Shown here: piece by piece, positions 1 through 7,788 of the stretch
How the letters are laid out: the number at the start of each line of letters is the position of its first letter
Position numbering within the stretch: position 1 is the stretch's first letter
Source of the DNA: Mycobacterium terramassiliense
GTDB lineage: Bacteria > Actinomycetota > Actinomycetes > Mycobacteriales > Mycobacteriaceae
Direction of reading: 5' to 3'
DNA length: 64,000 nucleotides
NCBI RefSeq assembly: GCF_900157385.1
Contig: NZ_LT717701.1
Coordinates: 1,151,772 to 1,215,771, forward strand
Made by a program: the position numbers and the translations under genes
The notes under the pieces: generated by a model
Told to the model about the DNA's origin: nothing
Database searches by the model: none
Seen by the model: only the letters and a program-made list of their open reading frames with translations

Positions 1-955
1 TCAGATTCGCCAGCGGGGTGTCAATAACGGCGGGGACCATTTCTTGTTGCTCATCCGGCCCGCCCGCATCCGAGGTGAATAGCGACGCCAGGGCGTCCAG
101 GCCGATGATGTTGCTGGGCTTGAGATCGACCAGGTCCAGGGGCAGGGTCCGTAGTTCCTCGGGCAGCGACGCGATCGCCTGCTGTTCGCGCTGGTAAATC
201 GCCACGGCGAGCGGGTCAGTGCGCCCGGCAGATGCGGGCAGGACACCATTGATCACGACGTACTGGTGGGTCAAGCCAATCGCAGCGAGTTCACGCTGCG
301 TGCGGGCGATCTCAGCCAGCGTCGACCTCTGGGCACGGGCCACCAGCACTAGGCGGGTGCGCTGGGGATCGGCCAGCGCGGCGACCGCAGCGGCGTAGAC
401 GACGCGTTGTTTTTCCAGACCGGACAGCGGCCCCAGGCAGGATGCATCGCCCTTGCCCTCGTTGAGGAAGTCAGTCCACGAGCCCGGCAATTGCAGCAGG
501 CGGATGGTGTGCCCGGTAGGGGCGGTGTCGAACAGCACATGGTCGAACTGGCCGAGTTCGCCGTCGGAATCGGTTAGGAGTTCGGTGAATTCGTTGAAGG
601 AGGCGATCTCGGTGGTGCACGAGCCGGAGAGTTGTTCGGTGATCGATGCCACCTCCGCGTCCGGCAATAGCCCACGCACCGGGCCGATGATGCGTTCGCG
701 GTAAGCGTCAGCGGCCTGTTCGGGATCGATTTCCAGAGCCGACAGACCGTCGACCGCGGGGATCCCGGTGATGGTGTTGCCGATCGTCAGCCCAAAGACT
801 TGTCCGACGTTGGATGCCGGGTCGGTGCTGACTAGCAGCACCTTGTTGCCGTGGCGGGCCAGCGCGATCGCGGTGGCACACGCGATGGAGGTCTTGCCCA
901 CCCCGCCCTTGCCGGTGAAGAACAGAAATCGTGGCGGAGCGTCCAGAAACTTCAT
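1..955 (-). CDS. arsA: Arsenite-stimulated ATPase ArsA, 3' end outside window
   Basis: Cytosolic ATPase that energises arsenite export, taking As(III) from ArsD. I read it by reverse translation; the frame stays open from the ATG at 955 to the window edge, about 318 codons, so only the N-terminal part is present. Visible motifs are the deviant Walker A GKGGVGKTS near residue 16, STDPASN in switch I, and the ArsA signature DTAPTGHT near residue 137. This matches the first (A1) half of ArsA; a second ATPase half may lie beyond the edge. The start is 11 bp past the stop of arsD, so the two are cotranscribed. A metal efflux ATPase in this context is well supported; the partner pump here is the ACR3-type permease upstream. 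Confidence 0.9.
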   Translation of the reverse strand, partial: MKFLDAPPRFLFFTGKGGVGKTSIACATAIALARHGNKVLLVSTDPASNVGQVFGLTIGNTITGIPAVDGLSALEIDPEQAADAYRERIIGPVRGLLPDAEVASITEQLSGSCTTEIASFNEFTELLTDSDGELGQFDHVLFDTAPTGHTIRLLQLPGSWTDFLNEGKGDASCLGPLSGLEKQRVVYAAAVAALADPQRTRLVLVARAQRSTLAEIARTQRELAAIGLTHQYVVINGVLPASAGRTDPLAVAIYQREQQAIASLPEELRTLPLDLVDLKPSNIIGLDALASLFTSDAGGPDEQQEMVPAVIDTPLANL

Positions 956-966
956 GGCCGGTTCTT

Positions 967-1374
967 TCAGCAGCAGTCGGTGGCGTTTGAGCTGTCGCTG
1001 CTGCAGCAGCCGCCTCCGGCAGTGGCCGTCTCGGTGATATCGAGGCTGGTCGGTCCGGCTGGTCCGGGAGCCTCGATGCCGGCCCAGGTGGCAAGTTGAG
1101 CGCGGTCGGGGTACCGCCCGGTCATCGCGGTGACTCCGTCCACCAGAACCAGCGGCAGCCCGTCGGATCCGGCAACGTGCAGGAACGCTTTCACGGTTTC
1201 GGATTCGGCGAACGCACTGGGTTCGCTTGCCAGGTTGTAGCGGGAAACGTCACCACCGCGGCTGCGGACGTAATCCAGGTCGGCGGAGAACCTGACCAGT
1301 CGTTGGTCGACGTCTTCACCGCAGACACCCGTGGCGCAACACAATGCGGGCTCGAACACCTGAACCTTGCTCAT
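967..1374 (-). CDS. arsD: Arsenic metallochaperone ArsD
   Basis: Small (135 aa) cytosolic chaperone that hands As(III) to ArsA and acts as a weak trans-acting repressor in known systems. The As-binding Cys12, Cys13 and Cys18 are present, and the C-terminus has two vicinal pairs (Cys123-124 and Cys134-135), as in plasmid-type ArsD. Length and thioredoxin-like layout fit the family. It lies between the ACR3-ArsC gene (about 95 bp gap) and arsA (11 bp gap), on the same strand. The A-rich GGAG sequence just before the ATG is a good ribosome site. High confidence from motif plus neighbours. Confidence 0.93.
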   Translation of the reverse strand: MSKVQVFEPALCCATGVCGEDVDQRLVRFSADLDYVRSRGGDVSRYNLASEPSAFAESETVKAFLHVAGSDGLPLVLVDGVTAMTGRYPDRAQLATWAGIEAPGPAGPTSLDITETATAGGGCCSSDSSNATDCC

Positions 1375-1468
1375 AGAACGATCTCCTTAGTTTCTGCCTG
1401 CTCGAGGTTGGTCGACGTCGCTGACGAGCTGCAAGATCACGGGCCCCACTTCGTCCCCACGGGGTTCC

Positions 1469-3061
1469 TCACGGATGGCTCCCCTGGGGAGGACTAGCGG
1501 GGACGAGTTCGCCGATCAAGTCTTGGACCCGGGCCTTGATATCGTCGCGGATCGGGCGGACCGCCTCGATGCCCTTGCCCGCAGGGTCGGGCAACGCCCA
1601 GTCCCGGTAGCTGACGCCCGGGAAAACCGGGCAGGCATCGCCGCAGCCCATGGTGATCACCACGTCGGATGACTCGACCGCGTCGGCGGTGAGGATCTTG
1701 GGGGACTGGTCCGAGATGTCGATGCCGATCTCGGCCATCGCCTCAACGGCGGCCGAATTGATCGTGTCGGCCGGGGCGCTACCGGCGGAGCGGACTTCGA
1801 TCCTGTCGCCGGCGAGATGGGCCAGGAATCCGGCGGCCATCTGCGAACGGCCGGCGTTGTGAACGCAGACGAACAACACACTGGGGCGAGAAGCCATGGG
1901 GGTCAACCATTCCGAAATTGATGCTGATCTGTGAGGAGTCAGGATTTGGTGCTGGACGTACGTGGCCGATTCCGCGGGCGACGAGTCGGGTTGCGTCGGT
2001 TGAACGAATCGCCTACGTAGGGCAAGGGAGACATAGACGAGAGCGACAAGAACGGGCACCTCAATCAGCGGGCCGACCACCCCGGCCAGGGCTTGTCCTG
2101 AGGCAGCGCCATAGGTGGCGATCGCAACCGCGATCGCAAGCTCAAAGTTGTTGCCGGCGGCGGTGAATGCCAGCGTGGTGGTGCGTTCATAGCCCAAGCC
2201 GAGGACAGCGCCGAGGACATAACCTCCGCCCCACATGATGGCGAAGTACGCAAGCAACGGAAGTGCAATCCGCGCGACATCCAAAGGCCGGGAAATGATC
2301 TGATCGCCTTGGAGCGCGAACAGGATCACGATGGTGAACAGCAGCCCGTAGAGAGCCCACGGTCCGATCTTGGGCAGGAACCGCGACTCGTACCACTGCC
2401 GGCCTTTGGCCCTTTCACCCCAGCGGCGGGTCAGGAAGCCCGCCAGCAGCGGGATACCCAGAAAGATCAGGACCGATTTGGCGATCTGCCACACCGAGGT
2501 ATTGATGGTGGTCCGCTCCAAGCCCAGCCAGCCCGGCAGTACGGAGAGGTAGAACCAGCCCAGCACGGCGAACATCACCACCTGGAACAGTGAGTTCAGC
2601 GCCACGAGCACTGCGGCGGCTTCTCGGTCGCCGCAGGCCAAGTCGTTCCAGATGATAACCATCGCGATGCACCGCGCGAGTCCCACAATGATCAGACCGG
2701 TGCGATATGCGGGCAGGTCGGGTAGCAGCAGCCAGGCCAGGGCGAACATTAGTGCCGGCCCGATGACCCAGTTCAAGACCAGCGAGGCCGCCATGAGCTT
2801 GCGGTCGCCGGTGACGGTGTCGAGGCGGTCGTAACGCACCTTGGCAAGTACCGGGTACATCATCACCAGCAGGCCGATGGCGATGGGCAGCGAGATTCCG
2901 TCGACCTCGACGGCGCTCAGCGCGTCACCGAGGCCGGGGATCACCCGGCCCAGCAGCAGCCCCGCGATCATGGCGAGGCCGATCCACAGCGGGAGCATCC
3001 GGTCCAGCGCTGAAAGCTTTTTGACCACAGCGGGGTGCTCGGTGTGGGCGGGGGCGCTCAT
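1469..3061 (-). CDS. ACR3 arsenite permease fused to arsenate reductase ArsC
   Basis: One 530-aa protein combining As(III) export and As(V) reduction. Residues about 20-350 form ten hydrophobic segments of an ACR3 (BASS superfamily) permease, with the conserved Cys131 in the RCIAMV motif. A linker of about 40 residues leads to a low-molecular-weight phosphatase-type reductase from about residue 390, with the CX5R loop Cys399-Arg405 and a later Cys pair in the GCGDACPVF stretch. The longer open frame would begin at 3274 inside arsR; I chose ATG 3061 because it overlaps the arsR stop by four bases (ATGA) and starts a typical MSAPAH N-terminus. Similar fusions are known in mycobacteria (the Rv2643 type). 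The reductase probably uses mycothiol or thioredoxin. Confidence 0.93.
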   Translation of the reverse strand: MSAPAHTEHPAVVKKLSALDRMLPLWIGLAMIAGLLLGRVIPGLGDALSAVEVDGISLPIAIGLLVMMYPVLAKVRYDRLDTVTGDRKLMAASLVLNWVIGPALMFALAWLLLPDLPAYRTGLIIVGLARCIAMVIIWNDLACGDREAAAVLVALNSLFQVVMFAVLGWFYLSVLPGWLGLERTTINTSVWQIAKSVLIFLGIPLLAGFLTRRWGERAKGRQWYESRFLPKIGPWALYGLLFTIVILFALQGDQIISRPLDVARIALPLLAYFAIMWGGGYVLGAVLGLGYERTTTLAFTAAGNNFELAIAVAIATYGAASGQALAGVVGPLIEVPVLVALVYVSLALRRRFVQPTQPDSSPAESATYVQHQILTPHRSASISEWLTPMASRPSVLFVCVHNAGRSQMAAGFLAHLAGDRIEVRSAGSAPADTINSAAVEAMAEIGIDISDQSPKILTADAVESSDVVITMGCGDACPVFPGVSYRDWALPDPAGKGIEAVRPIRDDIKARVQDLIGELVPASPPQGSHP

Positions 3062-3447
3062 CGGGTGACCTCCTCGGTGCACGCATCGGACGGGGTGACG
3101 GGGCCGCTCTCGATCTGCAGGATGGCTGAAAGTTGCTGCAGGGCCGCCGGAATCACCCGGTAGTAGACCCAGGTGCCGCGGCGCTGGCTGCCCAGCAGTC
3201 CTGCCGAGCGCAGCACCTTGAGGTGATGGGAAATGGTGGGCTGAGACAAGTCGATGGTCGCCGAGATGTCGCAAACGCAGGCCTCCCCGCCGGAATGGCT
3301 GGCGATCAGACTCACCAAACGCAGTCGCACCGGGTCACCCAGTGCCTTGAACATCGGCACCAGCGTCGCGGCCGAAGTCTCGCTCAGGGGTGCACGGGCT
3401 AGGGGTGTGCACTGCGGGGCACCCATAAGGACGGCCTGTTTTGACAT
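3058..3447 (-). CDS. arsR: ArsR-family arsenic-responsive repressor
   Basis: Winged-helix ArsR/SmtB repressor of 129 aa that should leave its operator when As(III) binds. The helix-turn-helix (residues about 60-85, LSQPTISHHLKVLR) is preceded by the metal-site motif CVC at Cys57 and Cys59, as in helix-alpha3 As sensors; Cys13 could give a third ligand. It is first in the operon arsR, ACR3-arsC, arsD, arsA, and overlaps the next gene by 4 bp. The annotated ATG at 3447 has AAGG directly adjacent, too close for a normal ribosome site, so translation may be leaderless or begin at a later Met (residue 8). Confidence 0.92.
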   Translation of the reverse strand: MSKQAVLMGAPQCTPLARAPLSETSAATLVPMFKALGDPVRLRLVSLIASHSGGEACVCDISATIDLSQPTISHHLKVLRSAGLLGSQRRGTWVYYRVIPAALQQLSAILQIESGPVTPSDACTEEVTR

Positions 3448-3455
3448 CCTTCTAT

Positions 3456-3476
3456 ATTGACAGATCCCGAATCAAT
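3456..3476 (-). promoter_or_regulatory. Putative ArsR operator
   Basis: Inverted repeat ATTGA-N11-TCAAT, ending 9 bp before the arsR ATG. Its position and AT-rich arms fit autoregulation by ArsR. Seen directly as a repeat; operator role is inference. The rest of 3477-3781 shows no gene I recognise. Confidence 0.5.
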
Positions 3477-3781
3477 TGCCAATCGGTGGGCACGAAGTGT
3501 GACGCAAGCACCTGCCGGGTTCGGTTGTCACAGACCCGTTATGGCGAGACAAGGACGAGCGAGACGTCGCGAACGAGGGGTTAAGTGAGGCGAGGGTCAA
3601 GGCCCCACCCCGGGTGGTCAATTTGCTTAACGGTCGTGTGATTGCCGTCAAGGCCGCGGTGTGGCGCGGTTGGGATTGGCCGAGCCTTGACAGCTAGACA
3701 CCACCGCGCAGACCCTAGCCATTATGGGGCGTGAGGCGCTGCCTCGTGCTATCAACGCCAGCCGCCGAAGCCCGGAGACGT

Positions 3782-4069
3782 CTACGCGTCGGGGTGAGCT
3801 ATAAGCAGCGCGCGACTCAGCGGACTAAGCACGGCCGGCCCACCGGTGTGCACCGCCGCATGCAGGTGATCAATGATGCCGCGCACCCGTCTACGTTCTA
3901 CAGCGTCGGTAAGCCCGTATTCGTAGAGCTCCCAACGGTATTTGTGATCCTCCAGCCGCGAAAGCAGCTCATGGATCACGTTGTCTAGGTCCGCCTGCTC
4001 AGCAGCCAAACTCGCGCAATCACACGGGCGCTCCCTATCTGGCACGCGAGGCGACAGTTCGATCGTCAC
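3782..4069 (-). CDS. Small hypothetical protein
   Basis: A 95-aa acidic and His-rich protein of unknown role, starting at GTG 4069. In its favour is a TAGGCT hexamer followed by 6 bases and then the GTG, which is the spacing of a leaderless mycobacterial start. The central stretch is helix-forming (HELLSRLEDHKYRWELYEYG) and a Cys-Asp-Cys occurs near residue 17. No domain recognised. It sits between the arsenic operon and a tRNA 3'-end fragment, so it may belong to the mobile DNA. Confidence 0.5.
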   Translation of the reverse strand: MTIELSPRVPDRERPCDCASLAAEQADLDNVIHELLSRLEDHKYRWELYEYGLTDAVERRRVRGIIDHLHAAVHTGGPAVLSPLSRALLIAHPDA

Positions 4070-4257
4070 ACGCCAAGCCTACGACCTGGGTGTGTCGCTC
4101 CGCGACGGTCAGAGCTCAATCAGTCGTCGATTATTCGGCGCCAATGATTCGGAAGGGACCAAGTCATCCGCTTCGGTCCGAAGTCGCTGATGGCCAACCG
4201 CATTGTGGCACAACAGAAGACCGGCACCCGGAAGTGTCCAGACTTACGGGTTGGTAA

Positions 4258-4294
4258 TGCGCTGGTCGCGGATTCGAGCTCCGTCCGCCCCACC
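4258..4294 (+). other. tRNA 3'-end fragment (attachment-site remnant 1)
   Basis: A T-arm with stem GCGGA/TCCGT (4268-4272, 4280-4284) and loop TTCGAGC, followed by the acceptor strand CCGCCCCA (4285-4292). No matching anticodon or D arm precedes it, so this is only the 3' part of a tRNA, the usual scar left by integration of a tyrosine-recombinase element. Its acceptor differs from the second fragment at 6041, so two different tRNA genes are involved. Confidence 0.55.
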
Positions 4295-4366
4295 CGAGAG
4301 TTCCTGGTCAGACATCCGGCACTGCCGCCACTGTACTGCGACCTGGCCGACGTGATTGCCAACGTG

Positions 4367-5845
4367 CTAAAACCCTGGTGGCGCGAAGTTTGTCGATAAG
4401 GCTGCCGCAAGCTGGGACGCGAACGCGGGCCCATCGTTCACAAGCGCGTATCCGCCGGCAAGTCCGCCTTGGTTGCAAAGGAGTCGTCTTCGGCGGACCC
4501 AGCGGTGGCACACATTGCCGGTCTGGCTGTCTACTCGTCGAACCGCGACGCGCGCGATCCGGGGAACGACTGCGGTGGGGACGCCGCGAGCGTAATCGCC
4601 GTAGATGGCTTGGGACCGTGACCAGCGACGGATGATCCTTCGGGCCGCTAGGTATGCGTCCTGAGCAATCTCCACGACTGCGGTTGCTCGTTGCAGTCCG
4701 TGGACGCCCCAGAACCGGCCCGGGCCATGGCCCGGTTCACGCCAGCAGTGGGGGACGATGTGCTGATATTCCTTGTCTCCCTGCTGATTCGGTGAGGAAT
4801 GCTTGGTGAAGTAGATCGCTAAGCGTTTGGGGTCGCAGGCGCGCAATCCATTGAGGATGTCGACGGCGGTGCCGGCGAGTAAGTGGCGGGCACGCTGCTC
4901 TGGGTCGGGATGCGCGACGATGTCCGCCCATTCTTGTGACAGCCAGTCCCGGAAAGCGCGGCCTGATCGGCCCACCGCATGTGGGGGAGCCATCCAGAGG
5001 TGAATATGCGGTGCGCCGCGACGCTGGAACTCCAGCTTCCATATGTAACGTGCGGGTTCGCCCCATTCGCGTAGGAATCGCTTGCGCCACAACATCATGT
5101 GCCGCTTCACACTGGCCCCGTCGGGGGCGACGGTTTCCCAGTCGCCGGGGTAGGTCATGGTCACCATCGCTGGCACACGCCCGCACTGCACCAACGGCGT
5201 GTAGTCGAGCTCGGCGAAGGCGCGGCACATCGCGGCACGCGACTTGCGGGACCATTCGGTGACCGCGCGCCCAGGCGGATTAGGCATATCGCGGCCGGAC
5301 CTAATGCGGTCTGCCTCAGTCGCAACGTCGAGTCGGTGGTGATTGACGGCCCGCTCCGATGCCTTCTCCGCTCGAACGGGACTGGTCCAACCGAGGCGGA
5401 CCACGCCGGGGCCCACCGTGATCCGGAACCGGCCGGACTCGGGTTCCACGCCGAGACGGTCCCGCCCGTCTGCCCATGGCTCTGCCGGCTCGAACAATGC
5501 CGCCGCGGAGGCCACCAACTGGGGGCGAGGGAACCGCAGCCCCAGTGCATCTGCGGCCGACAGGTCCGGATCAACGCCGCCCTCCGCGCTGTCGCGGACA
5601 CTTTTGGCACATATAACAAGCCCGTTGGTCTCAGCCGGAACACGGCCTACGCCGCTCCCGCCGTCCGACCGATCGCTACCGCTCTCGCGCCCTGCGGCCT
5701 TGGCGGCCTCGGGCACTCGCGGTCTACCGGCGTCCGCGGCTCCGTCCGTGTTCCGGCTGGCCGTTCGGGTTGTGTCCGGGCTAAGAGTGGGTCGCTCCGC
5801 GGTCGTACTTGTTGGACGCGCGGTCGACCTGTTGACGCTGGGCAT
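4367..5845 (-). CDS. Rolling-circle replication initiator (HUH type)
   Basis: A 492-aa Rep protein of the actinobacterial plasmid and integrative-element type. It would nick one strand at an origin and start rolling-circle replication. The first ~110 residues are Ser/Thr/Arg-rich and look disordered. The core has a TMTYPGDW strand near residue 235, the metal-binding HUH motif PHIHLWM near residue 282, and a likely catalytic Tyr in LAIYFTKHSS near residue 350. The C-terminal 100 residues are basic. It stands alone between two tRNA 3' fragments and reads away from the integrase. Family assignment rests on the motif set; pSAM2-like RepSA and mycobacterial plasmid Reps are the closest ideas. The start is the ATG with GGGGAGCAGG upstream. 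Confidence 0.75.
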   Translation of the reverse strand: MPSVNRSTARPTSTTAERPTLSPDTTRTASRNTDGAADAGRPRVPEAAKAAGRESGSDRSDGGSGVGRVPAETNGLVICAKSVRDSAEGGVDPDLSAADALGLRFPRPQLVASAAALFEPAEPWADGRDRLGVEPESGRFRITVGPGVVRLGWTSPVRAEKASERAVNHHRLDVATEADRIRSGRDMPNPPGRAVTEWSRKSRAAMCRAFAELDYTPLVQCGRVPAMVTMTYPGDWETVAPDGASVKRHMMLWRKRFLREWGEPARYIWKLEFQRRGAPHIHLWMAPPHAVGRSGRAFRDWLSQEWADIVAHPDPEQRARHLLAGTAVDILNGLRACDPKRLAIYFTKHSSPNQQGDKEYQHIVPHCWREPGHGPGRFWGVHGLQRATAVVEIAQDAYLAARRIIRRWSRSQAIYGDYARGVPTAVVPRIARVAVRRVDSQTGNVCHRWVRRRRLLCNQGGLAGGYALVNDGPAFASQLAAALSTNFAPPGF

Positions 5846-6040
5846 CGGGTACCTGCTCCCCGGGAGCCCAAGGCGCGGGTCACTGAGTGCCGGGCGATGA
5901 AGGGTTCCCCGTTGGGAGTGCTGTCACCGTGTCCGGTTTGTGTCCGATCGTCGGACGAGCACCCTGCGTCAGACGCGCTCAGCGCGCCGTATTTGACGTA
6001 TGGGTGTCGTTAAACCGCAGGCCAGCGGCCATTCCATCCA

Positions 6041-6083
6041 CCTGAAAAGCGGAAGGTCGCCGGTTCGATCCCGGCCCTGGCCA
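6041..6083 (+). other. tRNA-Phe-like 3' fragment (att core, remnant 2)
   Basis: Begins at the anticodon loop CTGAAAA (anticodon GAA), continues through stem GCGG, a perfect T-arm GCCGG/CCGGC with loop TTCGATC, and acceptor strand CCTGGCCA. The sequence to its left does not form a D arm or matching anticodon stem, so it is only the 3' half. Starting at the anticodon loop is typical of att cores used by tyrosine integrases. It lies 100 bp from the 3' end of the integrase gene and about 195 bp from the start of rep. Confidence 0.75.
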
Positions 6084-6182
6084 CTGCGAGAACTTGCTGC
6101 TTGACGGCCCTTTTTGATTGCTGGAATGCGCCGTTCGATTCCTCTAGGAGCCCGGTTTATCCGCCGTTTATCCGCCGTCACT

Positions 6183-7283
6183 TCAGGCTCCGAGCCCGTC
6201 CAGCGCATTTGCCACACGATCTAGATCCGAGTCGTACAGATCCGCGTAGGTGTGCGCAGTAACCATGATCGACGCGTGGCCCATGGTCACCTGCAACAGT
6301 TTCATGTCTGCGCCGGCCGATCGCGCTAAGGATGCATAGGTGTGTCGGAGGTCATGCACGCGCATCGTGGGGCGCCCGAGTTCGACGATCTGAGTCCGCC
6401 AACCAACCGCACGCTTCCAGTTCTCCAGCCCGAGCCGTGACCCCTTCGGCGACATGATCGCCGGTTCGCCAGCCGTGCGGCCTTCTATCCGGCGTTTCAG
6501 GGTCGGCACCAGTCGTTCGGGAATCGGTACGCTACGGCGACCGGCGCGGCTTTTCGGTGGCCCTTCAATGAGGCGGCCAGATAGTTGTGTGATCGATCTG
6601 CGAACTCGAATGCGCCGTGCCTCCACGTCCACGTCTTCGACGTTGAGCCCGGTCAATTCTCCGAACCGCAATCCCGTATAGGCCAGCATCAGCACCACGT
6701 CGCCTTGCTTCGCCGCTCTCGAGTCTTCGCCTGTTGTCGTATCGCATAGTTCGGCGAGCTTCGCCACTTCCACCGCGGTCAGATATACATGGCTAGTCTC
6801 GCCCATAGCTGGAAACCGCACGTTCGAGGCGGGATTCTTGCCTCGCAGCCTTTTGTCGGTGATGGCGTGATCCAGTGTCATCCGCAGCACGGTATGAGTC
6901 CAGCGCACTGTGCGGGGGCCCAGGCCGGCAGCGGTCATTTCATTGACCCACTCCTGCACGTTCTCTCGCAAGATCCCTCCGATTGGCCAGTTACCGAACT
7001 TCGGCTCAATCCTTAGTCGCCAGTTGTCTTCATAGCCACGACGGACTTTCGGCGACAGATCAGGCCGGGATGCAAGCCAACTCTTGTACACAACACGCAG
7101 CTCAGTCTTGCCACCGCGCGGATCGACCGGCTCGCCACCTTCACGAGCGTGCCGCACCTCGCCGTCGAACAACTTGGCCGCGCGCAGGGCCTTGAATGTT
7201 TTGGATCGCTTGGTGCCATCCGGCAGTAACCATTCGACGTCCCAGCGGGTTCCGGACTTGGCTTCTCGCCTACGAATGGTCAC
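6183..7283 (-). CDS. int: Tyrosine site-specific integrase
   Basis: Recombinase of about 366 aa. The N-terminal SAM-like domain is followed by a catalytic domain with YTGLRFGEL (first Arg), a Lys-bearing hairpin PPKSRAGRRSVPI, HDLRHTYASL (HxxR), and GHASIMVTAHTYADLY holding the nucleophilic Tyr. All catalytic residues are present, so it could be active. The open frame could extend to 7361, but I chose GTG 7283 because it overlaps the excisionase stop by four bases (GTGA), a normal coupling in such elements. The gene reads toward the tRNA-Phe-like core at 6041, its probable attachment site. Confidence 0.88.
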   Translation of the reverse strand: MTIRRREAKSGTRWDVEWLLPDGTKRSKTFKALRAAKLFDGEVRHAREGGEPVDPRGGKTELRVVYKSWLASRPDLSPKVRRGYEDNWRLRIEPKFGNWPIGGILRENVQEWVNEMTAAGLGPRTVRWTHTVLRMTLDHAITDKRLRGKNPASNVRFPAMGETSHVYLTAVEVAKLAELCDTTTGEDSRAAKQGDVVLMLAYTGLRFGELTGLNVEDVDVEARRIRVRRSITQLSGRLIEGPPKSRAGRRSVPIPERLVPTLKRRIEGRTAGEPAIMSPKGSRLGLENWKRAVGWRTQIVELGRPTMRVHDLRHTYASLARSAGADMKLLQVTMGHASIMVTAHTYADLYDSDLDRVANALDGLGA

Positions 7284-7489
7284 CGCTCGACCCTCGATGC
7301 GGCAAGCCATTCGATGACATCGGATCGCATCCAGCGTCGGTGTCGGGAAGACAACTTGCAATGGTGCGGCCCCGGTGACTGTATTCCTCGCTCGCGTTTC
7401 GCCGCCCAGTCATGCAGCGTGGAGACTGGGATTCCTGTCATACTTGACACCTCATTTGCGGTGAGCACGTCAGCAGTCGTTCTCATCAT
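7280..7489 (-). CDS. xis: Excisionase (MerR-like HTH, AlpA/Xis type)
   Basis: A 69-aa winged-helix DNA-binding protein that directs excision by the adjacent integrase. The sequence LTANEVSSMTGIPVSTLHDW near residue 8 is the helix-turn-helix, and RHRRWMRSDVIEWL near the end is the usual wing and closing helix. Two ATG codons in a row (7489 and 7486) overlap the stop of the upstream small gene, and the 3' end overlaps int by four bases, so the three genes are translationally coupled. Confidence 0.8.
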   Translation of the reverse strand: MMRTTADVLTANEVSSMTGIPVSTLHDWAAKRERGIQSPGPHHCKLSSRHRRWMRSDVIEWLAASRVER

Positions 7490-7788
7490 GGTTGCCTGTC
7501 TTTGTCTCTCGAATTGCTGAAATCCGTTGTCGCGTAGTGATCCGACTGCGGGAAGCGCTTGTCGCTTTGGGTTCTCCAGGTGATGTGTCGGGCCAAGACG
7601 CACGATGAGTTCGTCCCAAAGCGGTGCATCGCGATCCCTGGGATCATCGATAAATCGACGGCCGTCTGATACGCAACGCCGCGGCCGCTTTCGGGGATTG
7701 TCAGAAGCAAACCGGCTCGGGCTGGTGGGGTTTCGACCGTTGAGCTGGCACCCCATCTCTCCCAGTTCGTGTCACTTCCGCTCGTCAT
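7486..7788 (-). CDS. Small element protein upstream of xis, possibly frameshifted
   Basis: Starts at ATG 7788 with a strong ribosome site (GAGGAG, 5 bases upstream) and runs 100 codons to a stop overlapping xis. The N-terminal 45 residues look coding. A second frame over about 7490-7690 (in frame with xis) has protein-like composition, including DRDAPLWDELIVRLGP, so a frameshift near 7690 may have swapped reading frames. No known function. Treat the C-terminal half as doubtful. Confidence 0.4.
   Translation of the reverse strand: MTSGSDTNWERWGASSTVETPPARAGLLLTIPESGRGVAYQTAVDLSMIPGIAMHRFGTNSSCVLARHITWRTQSDKRFPQSDHYATTDFSNSRDKDRQP

Noticed and set aside
4120..4434. Minus-strand frame containing RVGRTELESATSALP
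   Set aside because: This is the translation of a tRNA T-arm and acceptor end (remnant 1); such frames are often miscalled as proteins near integration sites.
6020..6083. Shortened complete tRNA, since GGCCAG occurs at 6020
   Set aside because: The stretch is only about 64 nt, and no D arm or matching anticodon stem forms, so the pairing is probably chance.
5969..6217. Minus-strand frame containing GRDRTGDLPLFR
   Set aside because: It is the translated tRNA-Phe-like 3' fragment, not a gene.
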